From assembly GCA_030146285.1 (NCBI GenBank), contig JASLBZ010000222.1, forward strand, positions 1 to 7,990: DNA of 7,990 nt, written 5' to 3'. The stretch is from Neisseriaceae bacterium (GTDB taxonomy: Bacteria; Pseudomonadota; Gammaproteobacteria; Burkholderiales; Neisseriaceae). This document shows, in pieces, positions 6,365 through 7,990 of the stretch (its first letter is position 1; the number at the start of each line of letters is the position of its first letter). The position numbers and the translations under genes are program-made. The notes beneath the pieces are model-generated. The model was not told the DNA's origin, did not search any database, and saw only the letters and a program-made list of their open reading frames with translations.

Positions 6365-6880
6365 TCAAATTTTGCATGCTGTTGTGATTTTACTCACAGC
6401 AGCATCCAATTTCTGACCATCGACCAAACCATAAATGGGCACTGTTGTGGCGCAACCTTTCGCCTGAACAACGGTATATGGCACGCCACCAATTTTATTG
6501 CCAATGCTCTTCATCCAAGCGGTACTGTCGCCTTCAAAGCGCCATAATGGATAGCTCACCTTGGTGGTTTTTAAGAATTTTTGAATGTTGTCTTGCTTGT
6601 CCAATGCCACACCAACCATCTTGATATCAGGGCGCTTTTTTGTCTGTGCTTGGTACCAAGAAGACAAGGCTGGCATTTCAGTGCGACACGGAACACACCA
6701 GGTTGCCCAGACGTTAATCACCGTAATTTTGGCATTGGCGATGGGAAATTGGCTTTTTTGATTGTTCTTAACATTATAAAATTGATTGGCATGGGCCATT
6801 GTCAAAGTACCCAACAAACTGACTGCCAAAATACATGACTGTAAAACATTACTCATTGATTGTGGTTTCATATTGTTCAT
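6365..6880 (-). CDS. TlpA-like periplasmic thiol-disulfide oxidoreductase
   Basis: This 171-residue thioredoxin-fold protein carries the redox motif WCVPC (61-65, Cys62 and Cys65) after the strand ITVINVWAT, and the cis-proline loop GGVPYT with Pro134. An N-terminal hydrophobic segment (about 11-29) ending AHA at 29-31 looks like a cleavable signal peptide. It therefore probably reduces or exchanges disulfides in the periplasm, as TlpA/ResA/CcmG relatives do for cytochrome c or other targets; the target is not evident. Two further cysteines, Cys143 and Cys169, could form a structural disulfide. The start is uncertain: neither the ATG at 6880 nor the one at 6871 has a good ribosome binding site. 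The later one gives the more usual signal-peptide opening MKPQ. It converges on the coiled-coil gene and is divergent from the arsC-like gene. Confidence 0.88.
   Translation of the reverse strand: MNNMKPQSMSNVLQSCILAVSLLGTLTMAHANQFYNVKNNQKSQFPIANAKITVINVWATWCVPCRTEMPALSSWYQAQTKKRPDIKMVGVALDKQDNIQKFLKTTKVSYPLWRFEGDSTAWMKSIGNKIGGVPYTVVQAKGCATTVPIYGLVDGQKLDAAVSKITTACKI
6376..6405 (+). other. 12-bp hairpin at the convergent gene junction
   Basis: Arms 6376-6387 and 6394-6405 pair over 12 bp with one G-U wobble when read on the plus strand, around a 6-base loop. It begins 11 bases after the coiled-coil stop codon and lies inside the 3' coding end of the tlpA-like gene. No T-run follows, so it is not a textbook terminator, but it could stabilise or define the 3' end of the plus-strand mRNA. 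Confidence 0.4.
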
Positions 6881-6910
6881 TTTGGCAGACTGCCATTTCG
6901 TTTAAAATTG

Positions 6911-6938
6911 AAGATAACATGCTAAGCACACCATACAA
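6911..6938 (-). promoter_or_regulatory. candidate extended -10 promoter for the tlpA-like gene
   Basis: On the minus strand TTGTAT (6938-6933) is followed after 16 bases by TATCTT (6916-6911), which is preceded by the extended -10 dinucleotide TG (6919-6918). Transcription would start near 6904. Matches to the hexamers are modest. Confidence 0.3.
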
Positions 6939-6968
6939 GCTTATGCATTTTTACTATAAAGGATTCTG

Positions 6969-7322
6969 ATGTTAGTGACAATTTATCACAATCAGCGATG
7001 CTCAAAATCACGAGCAGCTTTGGAAATTTTAAATCAAAACCCCGAAGCCAAAATTACCATTGTTGATTATTTGCAAAATCCACCCAGCGTAGCAACCTTG
7101 CAAACATTGGCGAAGCTGATGAACATCGGCGCTCAAGAAATGATGCGCCACAAAGAGCAAGTTTACCAAGCGCTAAACTTATCATCTGGTGCGCATTCTG
7201 AAGCAGCTTTGTTTCAAATCATGCATGAAAATCCTCAGCTGATTGAACGCCCAATTGTGGTTATTAACAATCAAAAAGCTGTGATTGCACGCCCACCAGA
7301 ATTGGTTTTAAGCGTATTATAA
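6969..7322 (+). CDS. ArsC-family glutaredoxin-type reductase (ArsC/YfgD-like)
   Basis: This 117-residue cytoplasmic protein belongs to the thioredoxin-fold ArsC family. The active site is HNQRCSKSR (7-15) with catalytic Cys11. The three arginines that hold the oxyanion in plasmid R773 ArsC are present: Arg60, Arg94 (ERPIVV) and Arg108 (ARPPE). VDYLQNPPS at 32-40 is also a family landmark. Length is typical of the short YfgD-like branch (about 115-120). R773-type ArsC reduces arsenate using glutaredoxin and glutathione. No arsR, arsB or acr3 gene lies nearby, so this is more likely a housekeeping YfgD-like protein than part of a resistance operon. The TAAAGGA site at 6957-6963 supports the start. 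The DUF218 gene follows after 18 bp and may be in the same transcript. Confidence 0.88.
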   Translation: MLVTIYHNQRCSKSRAALEILNQNPEAKITIVDYLQNPPSVATLQTLAKLMNIGAQEMMRHKEQVYQALNLSSGAHSEAALFQIMHENPQLIERPIVVINNQKAVIARPPELVLSVL

Positions 7323-7340
7323 TGTATCAACTAAGCCCCC

Positions 7341-7990
7341 ATGAGTACACCATCGCCAATCATGCCAAAAACTCAAAATACCCATAAACATGCCTCGATT
7401 TGGTTGCATTTGCGCCAAGGCTTTTATTTAAGCATCATGGTATTAATCATGATTGCCACGTATTTTATTGGCATGGTTTTTTACCATGCCCAGCACAGGC
7501 CTGTTCACAAAGCGGATGCTGCCATTGTACTGGGGGCGGCTGCATGGGGAAACAAGCCCTCTCCCGTATTCAAAGAACGCATTAACCACGCTATTCGCCT
7601 GTACCAAGAGCAATGGGTTAAAAAACTCATTTTCACAGGTGGCACACCCAAAGAAGGTTACCCAACAGAGGCAGCCGTGGGTGAGCGTTATGCAATTAAA
7701 AATGGCATTCCGCAAGCCAATATTCTGACTGAAGACACTTCGCGAGATACCTACAAGAATTTGGTGAATGCTAAAAAAGTAGCCACCTCAAATGACTTAC
7801 ACAGTTTTATCTTGGTCAGCGACCCATTTCATATGGCTCGAGCCATGGCAATGGCAAAAGATCTGGACATGAAGGTACAAGCGTCACCAACTCCAACCTC
7901 ACGCTTCAGCGAACCTTCAACCCAACTTAAGTTTATTTTACAAGAAAGCTATTTGCTGTTTATGTACCAATCTGGAAAATGGTTTGCTTA
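7341..7990 (+). CDS. DUF218 (YdcF/SanA/ElyC-like) membrane-anchored protein, 3' end at window edge
   Basis: The visible 216 residues start with a polar N-terminus containing LHLR, then one membrane segment at about 29-48, then a DUF218 domain. Its landmarks are AIVLGAAAWGNKPSP (61-75) with the following ER at 79-80, IFTGG (97-101), the TEAA/GIP/ILTEDTSRDTYKN region (109-140) and LVSDPFHMARA (158-168). E. coli relatives (SanA, ElyC/YcbC, YdcF) are linked to envelope and peptidoglycan-precursor integrity, but their chemistry is poorly known. The ATG at 7341 is the first possible start, because an in-frame stop lies at 7332-7334. It lacks a ribosome binding site, so the true start could be the ATG at 7362 or translation may be coupled to the arsC-like gene 18 bp upstream. 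The window ends on the first two bases (TA) of the next codon, which may be the stop codon. Confidence 0.85.
   Translation, partial: MSTPSPIMPKTQNTHKHASIWLHLRQGFYLSIMVLIMIATYFIGMVFYHAQHRPVHKADAAIVLGAAAWGNKPSPVFKERINHAIRLYQEQWVKKLIFTGGTPKEGYPTEAAVGERYAIKNGIPQANILTEDTSRDTYKNLVNAKKVATSNDLHSFILVSDPFHMARAMAMAKDLDMKVQASPTPTSRFSEPSTQLKFILQESYLLFMYQSGKWFA

Noticed and set aside
6883..6895. TGGCA-GAC-TGCCA dyad just before the tlpA-like start, as a regulatory hairpin
   Set aside because: The arms are only 5 bp. It could limit ribosome access, but it is too weak to call; its similarity to the recQ 12-mers is noted only as a possible coincidence.
6969..7322. Arsenic-resistance operon suggested by the ArsC-like gene
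   Set aside because: No arsR, arsB, acr3 or arsA gene is adjacent. The short protein is equally consistent with the housekeeping YfgD-like branch.
7443..7728. Short open frames on both strands across the DUF218 gene
   Set aside because: They overlap conserved DUF218 motifs in another frame and show no protein-like features of their own.
1..7990. CRISPR array, insertion sequence, phage genes, tRNA, rRNA or toxin-antitoxin pair
   Set aside because: I found no regularly spaced repeats, transposase or integrase motifs, cloverleaf-like genes, or small paired genes with toxin or antitoxin features.

Overview
The window looks like a chromosomal segment of a low-GC, Gram-negative betaproteobacterium, most likely in the family Neisseriaceae. 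The strongest clue is a MarR regulator at 1405-1848 that closely resembles meningococcal NadR/FarR, including its ligand-pocket residues. The alanine/glycine symporter also has a Neisseria-like sequence, and no rRNA, tRNA, phage, IS or CRISPR element is visible. The species assignment is inference from protein resemblance; no search was run.

Layout from left to right. A 5'-truncated DUF4743-type Nudix hydrolase (+, to 734) is followed by a Tat-exported high-potential iron-sulfur protein (+, 881-1180) with its own terminator and a possible FNR-like site upstream. The NadR/FarR-like regulator (+) faces an AGCS-family alanine/glycine symporter (-), and the two share one symmetrical bidirectional terminator. 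An AT-rich 320-bp gap follows, ending in a UUCG-tetraloop terminator that starts inside the stop codon of recQ (-, 3644-5452). Divergent from recQ is a two-gene exported-protein cassette (+): a lipoprotein resembling surface-adhesin protein E, then a small periplasmic alanine-rich coiled-coil protein. A TlpA-like periplasmic thioredoxin (-) converges on it with no base between the stop codons. Divergent from that gene is a glutaredoxin-type ArsC/YfgD-like protein (+), and 18 bp further on a membrane-anchored DUF218 (YdcF/SanA/ElyC-like) protein (+) that runs off the right edge.

Functionally this is mostly core housekeeping: DNA repair (RecQ), amino-acid uptake (AgcS), periplasmic redox and electron carriers (HiPIP, TlpA-like), thiol-based reduction (ArsC-like) and envelope proteins (adhesin-E-like lipoprotein, coiled-coil protein, DUF218). 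I see no defence island, secondary-metabolite cluster or clearly new system. The points most worth a second look are the conserved hydroxyphenylacetate pocket of the NadR homologue, three related 12-mers in recQ that resemble Neisseriaceae DNA-uptake sequences, the possible FNR control of the HiPIP gene, the zero-gap convergent gene pair with a hairpin at the junction, and an Asp-to-Asn change in RecQ's otherwise conserved aromatic-rich loop.
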